From assembly GCA_964621525.1 (NCBI GenBank), contig CAZUMS010000023.1, positions 1 to 64,000 on the forward strand: a stretch of 64,000 nucleotides of DNA, given 5' to 3'. Position 1 is the stretch's first letter. The number at the start of each line of letters is the position of its first letter. Below, in pieces: positions 36,782 to 44,920 of this stretch. Source of the stretch: CAZMGV01 sp964621525 [NCBI: uncultured bacterium]. Lineage in GTDB: Bacteria > JAGRBM01. The notes under the pieces were generated by a model, which saw nothing but the letters and a program-made list of their open reading frames with translations, was not told the DNA's origin and did not search any database. Position numbers and translations under genes: made by a program.

Positions 36782-37714
36782 TCACGCTGCCGACTTGCCG
36801 CTTTCGGGACTGGCGGCAGAGGCGGCGTTCCTCTTCGGAGGAGCCCGGCGGACGTGGTTCAGATCCTCGTTCAAGGCCTCCCGGTCGCCGAAGCCAAGAC
36901 GGATCGGTGCGGTCCAGTTCTCCGCGTGAGGGTTGCCGAACTTCTCGCAGCCCTCGATGCAGTCACCGCACCGGATACACCGGTCGAAGTCCGTTGCTGC
37001 AAACGGATAGAACAGGGGCTCCCCGCTTTTTTCGAGCAGCCGCACAGGATCCAGATGCATCGGGCAGATATTGGCACAGACCCGGCAGTCGGTGCAGTCA
37101 GCGCCGGGGATGATGTGAACCCCCCCCTTCGCCGACGACGAGGTCAGCGAGAAATAGATTCCCGACGGACACAGGCCGAGACAGAAGTTATGACCCAGCC
37201 AGAGGATCTGTCCCGCAACGGAAACCGTGAGGAAACCCCAGACCGAAAGAAAGACAGCAAGCTGACCGGCCGTGAGCTCGAACACATGAACGGGGTCGAA
37301 CACCCAGGTGATCATGCCGAGACCGGTGGCGGCGCCGATACCTCCCGCCACGAGGACACGGGCCCACCGGGGCAGATGACGGCGGCCCCATTCGCCAACG
37401 CGGTTCAGGGTCGCCACTGGGCAGAACCAGCCGCACAGAAACCGGCCGGCCACGGCATTCACCACCAGGATGATGACATTGGCGGCAATGAAGCCGACGA
37501 TGAATGCCCGGATCGAATAGGCGAGCGCCACGGGCTCGCCGAGCACCCAGAATTTCCCTTCGTAAATATCCATATGCCAGAGATTGAATGCCGGCCCGAA
37601 GACCACCAGCAGCATGGCGAAACTAAGAATCACGATCCGGCGGTTGTGATACCTCGCCACACCGGTCCGGTCCCGGATTTTTTCGCGGGCGGAATAGGAA
37701 GGAAGGCCGGTCAT
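36782..37714 (-). CDS. polytopic 4Fe-4S membrane protein (NapH/CcoG-like polyferredoxin)
   Basis: The 310-residue protein has five or six transmembrane segments carrying two CxxxCP motifs (CGWFCP and CLGLCP) on membrane edges, as in NapH, NosR C-termini and MauN. The C-terminal cytoplasmic part has two 4Fe-4S ferredoxin motifs (CTDCRVCANICP and CIRCGDCIEGCEKF). Such proteins move electrons from quinol or cytoplasmic donors to periplasmic or copper-handling enzymes. Its start overlaps the stop of the 88-residue membrane gene by ATGA, so they are translationally coupled. No nitrate or nitrous oxide reductase is present in the window, and the partner is unknown. Confidence 0.85.
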   Translation of the reverse strand: MTGLPSYSAREKIRDRTGVARYHNRRIVILSFAMLLVVFGPAFNLWHMDIYEGKFWVLGEPVALAYSIRAFIVGFIAANVIILVVNAVAGRFLCGWFCPVATLNRVGEWGRRHLPRWARVLVAGGIGAATGLGMITWVFDPVHVFELTAGQLAVFLSVWGFLTVSVAGQILWLGHNFCLGLCPSGIYFSLTSSSAKGGVHIIPGADCTDCRVCANICPMHLDPVRLLEKSGEPLFYPFAATDFDRCIRCGDCIEGCEKFGNPHAENWTAPIRLGFGDREALNEDLNHVRRAPPKRNAASAASPESGKSAA

Positions 37715-37977
37715 CCGCGGTGATGCCTCAGAACATAGACCGCCACGCCTGCCAGCATCGCCGCAGTGACGAACAGCATTCCGCCAAGGGCCCCGATGAC
37801 GGCCCGGCGGCGCTCGGCCAGTACGTCATCCGCAGGAGCGGCTGGAACGGGAGATTGGGACGGGATCACATTGTCCTTCCGCCGCCGGCGGACCGCGAGC
37901 GCGGTCCCCACAATTCCGGTGAACAGGAGCACTTCCAGCAGGATCAACAGCGTATTGAAAACCCGTTCACTGTTCAT
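37711..37977 (-). CDS. small two-TM membrane protein, coupled to the polyferredoxin
   Basis: This 88-residue protein has one transmembrane helix at residues 7-28 followed by an RRRRKD motif, a Pro/Ala-rich loop and a second helix at residues 61-83. I do not recognise a family. The gene overlaps the polyferredoxin start by 4 bases (ATGA), implying coupled translation and a shared complex. I chose Met at 37977; upstream codons would run into the divergent gene's promoter region and read as non-membrane sequence. Confidence 0.7.
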   Translation of the reverse strand: MNSERVFNTLLILLEVLLFTGIVGTALAVRRRRKDNVIPSQSPVPAAPADDVLAERRRAVIGALGGMLFVTAAMLAGVAVYVLRHHRG

Positions 37978-38109
37978 GGCGAAAGAACCTTGCGAAGATG
38001 GCCGGTCAGGAGTTCCCGGCACCTTGCGCAACGATAGCGGCGGGAACGGGTCCACATTATGACTGCGCTCATAACCGTGCCTGTGCGGGATGAAGAACAC
38101 TGCCTTCCG

Positions 38110-38658
38110 ATGAAATCCTTCTTCAGGAGACTGAAGGGCCGGGCTCTGGCCATCGCACTCATGGTTCTGCTCCCCGGAGCGGCACCGGCTGGAGCGGCCG
38201 CACTCGAACTCACCGTTTCGCCCCAGCAACCTTCCGTGTTCAGCCCTGCCCGGATCCGGCTCCGGATCGGGGACTCCGCACCCGCCCGGAATCCTCTAGG
38301 AGCCGTCAGTTTTGAGATCCGCCCCGTGGACCCGAAAATCCGGTCACTCGGGTCCGAGCGGATCGATAACGCTGACTGGATCGCTCCGGACACTGCTCAG
38401 GCAATTCACAACTGGCGGATCTCCGGTGCCTATGAAGTCGTCGCGACCCTGACCGGTCCTGACGGTTCGGCTTTGACAACCAGTCTCCCGGTGAATGCTG
38501 TCGAGAGCAGCCAGCTCGGCTTCTGGTCCGAAACCTGGTTGAAGGCGGTGCTATTTGTAGCCCTCTCGGTACTCGTCCTGCTGTTGACCCGCCGGGCGAG
38601 CAGCCCGCCCTCCCTGAACTCACAAACCCCGGAAAGTTCAGGTAAAACAGCAGTTTAG
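38110..38658 (+). CDS. exported protein with C-terminal membrane anchor, function unknown
   Basis: The 182-residue protein starts MKSFFRRLKGRALAIALMVLLPGAAPAGAAA, a Sec signal. A beta-rich region of about 110 residues follows (LTVSPQQPSVFSPARIRLRI... AYEVVATLTGPDGS), then one transmembrane segment (AVLFVALSVLVLLL) near the C-terminus and a Ser/Pro-rich cytoplasmic end. It is divergent from the small membrane protein and polyferredoxin genes, with 132 bases between. An Ig-like periplasmic accessory role for that redox unit is possible, as with FixH-type proteins, but I see no real FixH match. Confidence 0.7.
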   Translation: MKSFFRRLKGRALAIALMVLLPGAAPAGAAALELTVSPQQPSVFSPARIRLRIGDSAPARNPLGAVSFEIRPVDPKIRSLGSERIDNADWIAPDTAQAIHNWRISGAYEVVATLTGPDGSALTTSLPVNAVESSQLGFWSETWLKAVLFVALSVLVLLLTRRASSPPSLNSQTPESSGKTAV

Positions 38659-38779
38659 CGCTTAATTTTTCGTCGATTCCGGGCCCGCATGCCCATCAAT
38701 GGTGCATTTTATTTGAAGGCCGGAATCTGGGTCCGTTGTAACACTCTGAATTCACAGGGCAATTGTAAATTTCATGCCG

Positions 38780-38795
38780 TGGAATGCTCATTGCT
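38780..38795 (+). promoter_or_regulatory. Candidate sigma-54 promoter upstream of the tandem-ACT gene
   Basis: TGGAATGCTCATTGCT keeps the sigma-54 framework: GG and GC 10 bases apart, with TGG and TTGC. It lies 67 bases before the start codon. Sigma-54 control would suit a nitrogen-sensing ACT protein. The match is not perfect (TGGAAT for TGGCAC). Confidence 0.4.
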
Positions 38796-38846
38796 TAATG
38801 CGTCATGGGTCTGGATTGAAGCGGGGGCTTCTAACATAATGCGTCA
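38796..38846 (+). repeat. Direct repeats of TAATGCGTCA 41 bp apart
   Basis: TAATGCGTCA occurs at 38796-38805 and 38837-38846, 41 bp apart, about four helical turns. The second copy ends 15 bases before the tandem-ACT start codon. They may bind a regulator; no known consensus is recognised. Confidence 0.5.
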
Positions 38847-38861
38847 AGAAAGAGCGGTAGC

Positions 38862-39617
38862 ATGCATCCAATGTTGAATACTCGCCCCCCCAGCAAGTCT
38901 ACTTCCGCCTACAGCGACGGTCCCAAGATGGATGAAGACCGCAAGACCCACGACCGCGAACTGTCCTACATGCCTGCGGACTACATGCGCCGTGTGAGCC
39001 CGGACCGGATGCAGAAACATCTGGATATCATCACGCATCACCCCGGCTACCCGCTGAAGACGTTCGTCCAGACGCCCGTTTCGTCCCAGCTATTCCACTC
39101 AGGCGCTCTCGAACGCATCGTCACCTTCTCCATGAACTCGCCGCGCTCGCTCGTTCACGTAACGGCGGCGGTCGCCCTCGAGGGCGGATCGATCCAGTCG
39201 GCAGATCTCTACCCGCGCACGGACGGCACCCTGATCACCGACGTGGAGTTCCAGATCCCGTCGCAATCCGGTGCAGTCCGCGTCGCCGAGGCCGTCGCCC
39301 GGCAGTTCCAGGCGAGGATCGGCGAGGCCCCAACTCCCGCCTGCGAATCCGTACGCGACCTGGAACTCACCGCCCGCATGGATAACCAGCACGGACACAG
39401 CATCATCGAGCTCAGGGCGGCCGACACCCGCGGCCTTCTGTACCGGACCGCCCGCGCCTTCGCTATGCTGGGCGTGAAGATCGTCCGCTGCGACATCCGC
39501 ACAACGGCGAACCGGGCGTACGACACTTTTGTCGTGACCGACCGTCTCGGCCGTCCGGTGGACGTCGAGCGGGAACTGGGCTTCCTCAAGCGCGAAATCG
39601 TTACTGACACTCTCTAG
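38862..39617 (+). CDS. orphan tandem-ACT protein resembling the GlnD C-terminus
   Basis: The 251-residue protein has two ACT-like domains: residues 75-155 (ERIVTFSMNSPRSLVHVTAAVALEGGSIQSADLYPRTDGTLITDVEFQI) and 165-245 (DLELTARMDNQHGHSIIELRAADTRGLLYRTARAFAMLGVKIVRCDIRTT). The linker ADYMRRVSPDRMQKHLDII echoes the short segment between the HD and ACT parts of GlnD uridylyltransferase. The nucleotidyltransferase and HD domains are absent, so this is a sensor-only protein. In GlnD, the ACT domains sense glutamine. A candidate sigma-54 promoter and direct repeats precede the gene. Confidence 0.78.
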   Translation: MHPMLNTRPPSKSTSAYSDGPKMDEDRKTHDRELSYMPADYMRRVSPDRMQKHLDIITHHPGYPLKTFVQTPVSSQLFHSGALERIVTFSMNSPRSLVHVTAAVALEGGSIQSADLYPRTDGTLITDVEFQIPSQSGAVRVAEAVARQFQARIGEAPTPACESVRDLELTARMDNQHGHSIIELRAADTRGLLYRTARAFAMLGVKIVRCDIRTTANRAYDTFVVTDRLGRPVDVERELGFLKREIVTDTL

Positions 39618-39629
39618 CCCGGACCGGTT

Positions 39630-40499
39630 ATGCTTCCCGCCGGAGACATGCCGGCAGGAATGGCCAGGAAACAGCCAAAGACATCCCGGGATCTGCGAAA
39701 GTCGGTTGCCCGCACCGGGGCCGAATACCGGCGAGCCTACGCCCGATTTTCCCGCCGGCCATCGGCAAAGGCGGTCCATCTGCTCAGGATTGCGACGCGG
39801 CGGCTTCTGGCCATGTTCGAGTTGTTTACAGACGATCTTCCGTCCGGCGAAGTACGGCGCGCCCGCAAGAAGGCCAAGGGAATTCTCTCGGGGCTCGGTC
39901 CTCTTCGTGACGTTCAGGTCCAGCTCGGCCTTGTACCGGCGCTCGCTCCCGACACCCGCGCCCTCGACGCTTTTATCCGGGCACTAAAGGAAGAGAAAAA
40001 ACAGCTGCTCCTGGAGGGGCCTGGCAAAATCCAGCGGAAAACAATTCCCGGGGCCGTTCGCAAGGCGCTCCGTGACATCGAACGGATTGCTGAAAAGTCT
40101 CCCGGCGAATGGCTCGAACACCGGCTCCGCTCCCGGACCTCGGCGGCCTTCGCCTCGGTGGCCAATCTGGCCGGGGAGATAGACCCGGCCGATCCCCCGA
40201 CCATTCATGAACTCCGGATCGCCTTCAAGCGGTTCCGTTACATGGCGGAGTTTCTGGCGCCCGTCGCCCCTTATGTGACACCGGAGCGAATCGAAGAGAT
40301 GCGGAATTTCCAGGCGCTTATGGGCGATGTACAGGACGTTTCCGAACTCCTGACGAAGATCGCCCGGTTCCAGCGGGCCCGCAACACCAGCGAGCGCGCC
40401 CTTCTCAAGCCGGCAGTCTTCGAAATCCGCCAGGAACTGGACGCCCGGATCCAGAAGCTGATGCGGCACCTCCCGGAACTCGTGATGCTGTGGGAATAG
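39630..40499 (+). CDS. CHAD domain-containing protein
   Basis: The 289-residue protein is an alpha-helical CHAD domain, which binds polyphosphate. The hallmark is the paired basic signature VHLLRIATRRLLAMFELF near residues 48-65 and the second copy IHELRIAFKRFRYMAEFL near 190-207, each with conserved His and Arg. No CYTH triphosphatase is fused. The start is uncertain: ATG 39630, 39648 or 39660 are all in frame and close. It lies 12 bases after the tandem-ACT gene on the same strand and is likely cotranscribed, hinting at a nitrogen/phosphate storage link. That link is speculative. Confidence 0.88.
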   Translation: MLPAGDMPAGMARKQPKTSRDLRKSVARTGAEYRRAYARFSRRPSAKAVHLLRIATRRLLAMFELFTDDLPSGEVRRARKKAKGILSGLGPLRDVQVQLGLVPALAPDTRALDAFIRALKEEKKQLLLEGPGKIQRKTIPGAVRKALRDIERIAEKSPGEWLEHRLRSRTSAAFASVANLAGEIDPADPPTIHELRIAFKRFRYMAEFLAPVAPYVTPERIEEMRNFQALMGDVQDVSELLTKIARFQRARNTSERALLKPAVFEIRQELDARIQKLMRHLPELVMLWE

Positions 40500-40502
40500 C
40501 CG

Positions 40503-41150
40503 TCAGGAACGGCTTGCAGGCACCGGTGCCGCAAGACCGGAAAGCTGCCGGTCGTGCAGCCGGGATATGGTGAGCAGCGACACCACCGCTCCCGCCAGAG
40601 CCAGGAACATGTCCCACTGGGTATCCCACTGGTCCCCCTGCGTGCCCAGGAATTCCATCGCACCCTTCCCCAGAATCACGGCCGCCCACCACTCGACGAG
40701 CTCGTAAAAGGCGCTGAATGCCAGACAGACGGAGACGATCAGAAAAAACATCCACCGTCCCGGCCGGAGCGGCGTCTGCCGGAGCAGAAGCTCACGGGTA
40801 AGGATTGCCGGGATGAACCCCTGGGCGAAATGGCCGAGCCGGTCGTAGTGGTTGCGGGACAGGTCGAATGCTTCTTTCGCCCATTCGCCGAGCGGCACAC
40901 GGGCGTAGGTGTAGTGCCCGCCGAGCATGAGTCCCAGCGAGTGCAGGAAAACGAGCCGGTAAAGCATCGGCGTCAGCGGGAACGATTTGCGGGTGACGAA
41001 CACCAGCATCAGGCCGATCATCACGGGAAACGTTTCAAGGAACCAGGTAAGCTGCTCGTAGGGCCTGATTCCGGAGACTGCCAGCATGACGATGGTCAGC
41101 CAGAACAGTATCACCGGTTCCGTCAGTTTCCGGTCAGACATCATCATCAC
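40503..41150 (-). CDS. DUF2238 / YjdF-like membrane protein
   Basis: The 215-residue protein has six to seven transmembrane segments and follows the DUF2238 family: HYTYARVPLG, NHYDRLGHFAQGFIPAIL, SAFYELVEWWAAVILG, FLGTQGDQWDTQWDMFLAL. The conserved His, Asp and Glu residues in these motifs lie near the membrane surface. Function is unknown. It converges with the CHAD gene (3-base gap) and follows the lipase gene by 21 bases on the same strand, which suggests a two-gene unit. Confidence 0.88.
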   Translation of the reverse strand: MMMMSDRKLTEPVILFWLTIVMLAVSGIRPYEQLTWFLETFPVMIGLMLVFVTRKSFPLTPMLYRLVFLHSLGLMLGGHYTYARVPLGEWAKEAFDLSRNHYDRLGHFAQGFIPAILTRELLLRQTPLRPGRWMFFLIVSVCLAFSAFYELVEWWAAVILGKGAMEFLGTQGDQWDTQWDMFLALAGAVVSLLTISRLHDRQLSGLAAPVPASRS

Positions 41151-41171
41151 TCCTCGCCGCAGAAATTCCCC

Positions 41172-42638
41172 TTACGGTTTCGGCGCCTGCCGGCGGCGCA
41201 CCTTCAGCTCGGTCAGATGACCGAAAACGGTGTTCACGAAGGCGGGGTCGGCAGTCATGTCCATGTGTTCGGATATAAGGTCGATCGTCTTCGTCCATTC
41301 GATCGGGGATTCCGGCACTTCGTCAGGACCTCCGGCAAAGCCCTCGCGCCCCACCCGTTCGTCCATCAGCGCACTGCTCCGGAGTACCCGGCCATCGCCG
41401 GGACCCCGTTCCGTGACAGTGACCCGGCCCGTCGCCGGATCTACGACCGCCCGGGCAGCCGTTGGCAGCCCATTGCCCGCATAAAGAACCGCGCGGAAAC
41501 CCGTCCGGTCCTGTTTTTCCTTCAGCGACTCCGGGATCCGGAACGGAATGTCGATTGCCGCCTGGAACTGCTTTGCCCGCGCCAGGCATTTCGACAGATG
41601 ATCGAGCGCGATCCGCCGCCGGTCCGCCCGCTCCGTTATCCCGGGCAGGAGCCACTGGAGATATGGATCCTGATCCTCGCCCAGAATGCCCCAGCCGTAC
41701 CGGTCCCAGACGGCCGGATCGTAAAGGTCGACCGGGGTGCCGTCCGGGAGCGTCACCGGACGATGCCGGACCCTCGGCATCAGCTGATACCCCGATGGCA
41801 GTGTGCCGATCACGCCGGGTTTGTAGGCAGGAAGAATCGAAGCGATGCCGTATCCGTCCGTGAGAACCAGAAACGAGTCGAGACTCCCCGCGTTCGGCGG
41901 GCCGACCAGAACCACCGAGTCGACGTACTCCATTCCCGCACCGGTGGGTACCGGCACGGAACCGTCCTCCGGTAACGGCTCGGCTCCGAACCGGAGGTAG
42001 TACCGGGTCAGGAGGCCGCCCATGGAGTGGGCGATGATATCGAAATGGATATCTTTCGCGCTGATGCCGCGGCGCTCGTAATCGTAAGCGAGCGCCTCGC
42101 GCTTTTCGTCCATGAAATCCTGGAGCAGGCGGGCGTTCTCCGAAATGTCGCGCCTCCAGTCGTAAGAGAACTGGAACACGACAAGCGGCTGATCCTTGCG
42201 CTTCGCCAGCGTGCGGCCGAGGTCTTCGTCACGGGACATGCCGAGCGCACGGGTGAAATCCCGGTAAACCCCCGTGTCTAAGGGGATGCCGAACAGGCGC
42301 ACCCGGACCCGGTCCAGGATGCCGAGCGGCACCACACTGTCCCGGAGCTTGGAAAGCGGCACCCCCTCCCGCATGGGAAGCGAAAAAAGGTAGGCGCCTT
42401 CCTGTGTGTCGGGGTCCGCGTAATCTCCCCGGTAAGTGCCCCACACAACGTCGCCCGAGTCATAGTCCACCAGCCGCGAGCTCCCGAGGCCGGGGATGAC
42501 GATAACCGGATTGCGTGCGATGCGGTCTTCCCGGAGCTGCTCGTCGATCATCCGGTCGATCCCGGCCGGAGCCGAAACCGAATGGGTACACGCCGAAAAG
42601 GCGAAAACTGTCAGGATGGCAGCAAGACGAAAACGCAT
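41172..42638 (-). CDS. LCAT-family alpha/beta hydrolase lipoprotein (lipase/acyltransferase)
   Basis: The 488-residue protein starts MRFRLAAILTVFAFSAC, a probable lipoprotein signal with Cys17. It resembles lecithin:cholesterol acyltransferase-type hydrolases (PF02450): VIVIPGLGSSRL near residue 46, FQFSYDWRRDI near 155, and the nucleophile elbow AHSMGG with Ser205. A later EHMD segment may carry the catalytic His, and an Asp in the middle region would complete the triad. It probably acts on lipids at the outer membrane. It precedes the YjdF-like gene on the same strand. Length is larger than many bacterial homologues because of an extra insertion near residues 230-330. Confidence 0.82.
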   Translation of the reverse strand: MRFRLAAILTVFAFSACTHSVSAPAGIDRMIDEQLREDRIARNPVIVIPGLGSSRLVDYDSGDVVWGTYRGDYADPDTQEGAYLFSLPMREGVPLSKLRDSVVPLGILDRVRVRLFGIPLDTGVYRDFTRALGMSRDEDLGRTLAKRKDQPLVVFQFSYDWRRDISENARLLQDFMDEKREALAYDYERRGISAKDIHFDIIAHSMGGLLTRYYLRFGAEPLPEDGSVPVPTGAGMEYVDSVVLVGPPNAGSLDSFLVLTDGYGIASILPAYKPGVIGTLPSGYQLMPRVRHRPVTLPDGTPVDLYDPAVWDRYGWGILGEDQDPYLQWLLPGITERADRRRIALDHLSKCLARAKQFQAAIDIPFRIPESLKEKQDRTGFRAVLYAGNGLPTAARAVVDPATGRVTVTERGPGDGRVLRSSALMDERVGREGFAGGPDEVPESPIEWTKTIDLISEHMDMTADPAFVNTVFGHLTELKVRRRQAPKP

Positions 42639-42701
42639 CGGTTCCGCAAGGTTAGCGAACCGGGGGCGGAAAGGGATAGACTGTCAGGTGATGAGGAAAA
42701 C

Positions 42702-42776
42702 TGGTGGGCGATACAGGATTCGAACCTGTGACTTCTACCGTGTGAAAGTAGCACTCTACCGCTGAGTTAATCGCCC
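42702..42776 (-). tRNA. tRNA-Val (anticodon CAC)
   Basis: The minus-strand sequence folds fully: acceptor GGGCGAT/ATCGCCC, D stem ACTC/GAGT, anticodon stem CTACT/GGTAG with loop TTCACAC, T stem ACAGG/CCTGT, and an encoded ACCA end. The anticodon CAC reads valine codon GUG. It lies 63 bases upstream of the lipase gene in the same orientation. Confidence 0.93.
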
Positions 42777-42890
42777 AAGGGACCGGTCGCGGGACGGGCC
42801 GAGCGGCCCGCCGGACCCCTCATATAGAGAAAGCCCCTGGGCTCGTCAAACCCCTTTTCGGCCGCCTTGACGCCCCCCCGGCCTCCCACT

Positions 42891-42927
42891 AAACACCGGG
42901 GTTCCCGAAAGACCCCTGGGGGTGTTT
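42891..42927. terminator. Strong hairpin between two divergent tRNA genes
   Basis: AAACACC pairs with GGTGTTT, with an inner GGGGT/ACCCC stem, between tRNA-Val and tRNA-Gln. It may be a terminator of unknown origin or a structural element. The gap 42777-43009 otherwise shows no gene. Confidence 0.35.
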
Positions 42928-43009
42928 CGGACAGGTGGTTTTGGCGCCCGGAGCCGTTCAAAGGGCAGCCAGCCCGGAAAAGGCTCCGGCCTCAAGGGAC
43001 AGGGTCCGC

Positions 43010-43083
43010 TCCGGGTTCGTCTAATGGTAGGACAGCAGGTTTTGATCCTGTGAATGGGGGTTCGATTCCCTCACCCGGATCCA
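43010..43083 (+). tRNA. tRNA-Gln (anticodon UUG)
   Basis: The acceptor stem TCCGGGT/ACCCGGA, anticodon stem GCAGG/CCTGT with loop TTTTGAT and anticodon TTG at 42-44 (43042-43044), T stem GGGGG/CCCTC and encoded CCA form a complete tRNA. It directly precedes prs, the arrangement seen in many deltaproteobacteria. Confidence 0.94.
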
Positions 43084-43117
43084 GTTCACAGGCAGTCAGG
43101 ACAGGACGTAGAGCAGC

Positions 43118-44062
43118 GTGCAGGTCGGCAAGATCAAGCTTTTTTCGGGCAACGCGAACCTCCCCCTCGCGAAGGCGATCTCGAACTATCTCGGGATTCC
43201 GCTGGGACGGGCGTCGGTGAAGCGTTTCGCCGACGGCGAGGTGTTCGCCCAGATCGACGAAAACGTCCGCAACATGGACGTCTTCATCGTGCAGCCCACC
43301 TGCTCCCCCGTGAACGATGCGGTCATGGAACTGCTCATCATCATCGACGCCGTGCGCCGCGCTTCGGCGAACTCGATCACCGCCGTGATTCCGTATTACG
43401 GCTACGCCCGGCAGGACCGGAAGGTTTCTCCCCGCACGCCGATCAGTGCCAAGCTGGTCGCCGACGTGCTTCAGACCGCTGGCGCCGACCGGGTGCTCGC
43501 CATGGACCTGCATGCCGGACAGATCCAGGGATTCTTCAACATTCCCGTGGACAACGTCTTTGCGACGCCGGTGCTCCTCAGGGAGATCACGAATCTCAAG
43601 CTTTCGGACATCATCATCGTATCGCCGGACGCGGGCGGCACCGAGCGCGCCCGCGCCATCGCCAAGCGGCTGGATGCCCAGCTCGCCATCATCGACAAGC
43701 GTCGCCCCGCCCCGAACGTGGCCGAGGTCGTGAACGTGATCGGCGACGTGCAGGGCAAGGATGCAGTCATTATCGATGACATGATCGACACCGCAGGCAC
43801 GCTCACTGCGGCCGCGCAGGTGCTGATCGAGAAGGGCGCGAAATCGGTCTACGCCGCGGCGACCCACGGCATCTTCTCGCCGCCCGCCATCGAGCGGATC
43901 GAGAAGAGCGTGCTCACGCAGGTGCTCGTCACCGACACGATTCCGCTCCCGCCGCAGGGACAGACCGCGTCAAAGATCAAGCAGCTCAGCGTCGCCGAAC
44001 TGCTCGGCGAGGCAATCAAGAGGATTTATTACGGAGAGTCGCTGAGCCAGCTCTTCGTCTGA
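43118..44062 (+). CDS. prs: ribose-phosphate pyrophosphokinase
   Basis: The 314-residue enzyme makes PRPP from ribose 5-phosphate and ATP for nucleotide, His and Trp synthesis. Motifs seen are KLFSGNANLPLAKAIS, RFADGEVFAQIDENVR, YYGYARQDRK, the flexible loop region SAKLVADVLQ, MDLHAGQIQGFFNIPVDN and the PRPP-binding VIIDDMIDTAGTLTAAA. It starts with GTG 43118, 34 bases after tRNA-Gln, with AGGA upstream. It heads the prs-rplY-pth-ychF run. Confidence 0.97.
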   Translation: MQVGKIKLFSGNANLPLAKAISNYLGIPLGRASVKRFADGEVFAQIDENVRNMDVFIVQPTCSPVNDAVMELLIIIDAVRRASANSITAVIPYYGYARQDRKVSPRTPISAKLVADVLQTAGADRVLAMDLHAGQIQGFFNIPVDNVFATPVLLREITNLKLSDIIIVSPDAGGTERARAIAKRLDAQLAIIDKRRPAPNVAEVVNVIGDVQGKDAVIIDDMIDTAGTLTAAAQVLIEKGAKSVYAAATHGIFSPPAIERIEKSVLTQVLVTDTIPLPPQGQTASKIKQLSVAELLGEAIKRIYYGESLSQLFV

Positions 44063-44137
44063 GAAGGTTTTTTATCCGGCCGGGACCGGGGTCCGTTGTG
44101 GGATCACCGTAACAGGCTGAAAATGGAGAAAGGCACC

Positions 44138-44905
44138 ATGTCCGCACAAGCACAGTCCGTTACCGTCACCGTCCGTGAAGGCGCAGGTTCTACCCGCGCC
44201 GCCCGCGCCCGCCGCGAAGGGTCCCTTCCGGGGATTTTTTACGGTCCCGGCGCCCAGCCCGTGAAGATCGCGACCAACGCCAAGGCGCTGCTCGCCGCAC
44301 TCAAGACCGACCGCAAGGAAAACACCCTGCTCCAGCTCAAGACGGAGAAGGGCGGTTCCTCCGTGGACGGCAAGTACGTGCTGCTCAAGGACTACCAGCG
44401 CGACCCGGTCAGCCAGGAGCTGATCCACATCGACTTCCTCGAAGTCGCCCTGGACCGCGAGGTCCGGGTGGAAGTCGCCGTCCACACGACGGGCAAATGC
44501 GCCGGCGTTGCCGCCGGTGGCGTGCTCACGCTGCTCATGCACAAGATCGCGCTCTGGTGCAAACCCGACAAGATTCCGGCCTTCTTCGAGGTGGACGTCA
44601 CCAACCTGCAGGTGGGCAAGAGCCTTCATACCTCAGACGTGAAGTTCCCCGATGGTTCCCGTTCGGCCTACCACACGAACCGCACGATCGCGGCCGTCGT
44701 GGCACCTGAGCAGGAAGAGAAGGTCGTCGAGGCAGTGCCCGCCGAAGGCGCGGCTGCTGCGGCCCCCGGCGCAGCGGCTCCCGCGGCCGACGGCAAGGCG
44801 GCTCCTGCGGCCGCCGGTGCGGCGGCCCCGGCCAAGGCTGGCGACGGCAAGGCGGCTCCGGCCGCTGCGGCCCCGGCCAAGGGCGGCGACGCCAAGAAGA
44901 AGTAA
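44138..44905 (+). CDS. rplY: 50S ribosomal protein L25/CTC family with Ala/Pro/Lys tail
   Basis: The 255-residue protein has the 5S-rRNA-binding N-terminal domain (VTVTVREGAGSTRAARARREGSLPGIFYG) and the C-terminal CTC/TL5 domain (VDFLEVALD..VRVEVAVH..; FFEVDVTNLQVGKSLHTSDVKFP). Residues 191-255 are an unusual low-complexity tail rich in Ala, Pro, Lys and Gly, ending in KKK. I place the start at 44138, where GGAGAAAGG precedes the ATG and the protein begins in family register. It follows prs by 75 bases. Confidence 0.93.
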   Translation: MSAQAQSVTVTVREGAGSTRAARARREGSLPGIFYGPGAQPVKIATNAKALLAALKTDRKENTLLQLKTEKGGSSVDGKYVLLKDYQRDPVSQELIHIDFLEVALDREVRVEVAVHTTGKCAGVAAGGVLTLLMHKIALWCKPDKIPAFFEVDVTNLQVGKSLHTSDVKFPDGSRSAYHTNRTIAAVVAPEQEEKVVEAVPAEGAAAAAPGAAAPAADGKAAPAAAGAAAPAKAGDGKAAPAAAAPAKGGDAKKK

Positions 44906-44920
44906 GCTTCGGGCGGTTCC

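Noticed and set aside
38689-38877. A 62-codon frame between the exported protein and the ACT gene
   Set aside because: It has no clear ribosome-binding site, spans the candidate sigma-54 promoter and repeats, and overlaps the ACT gene start.
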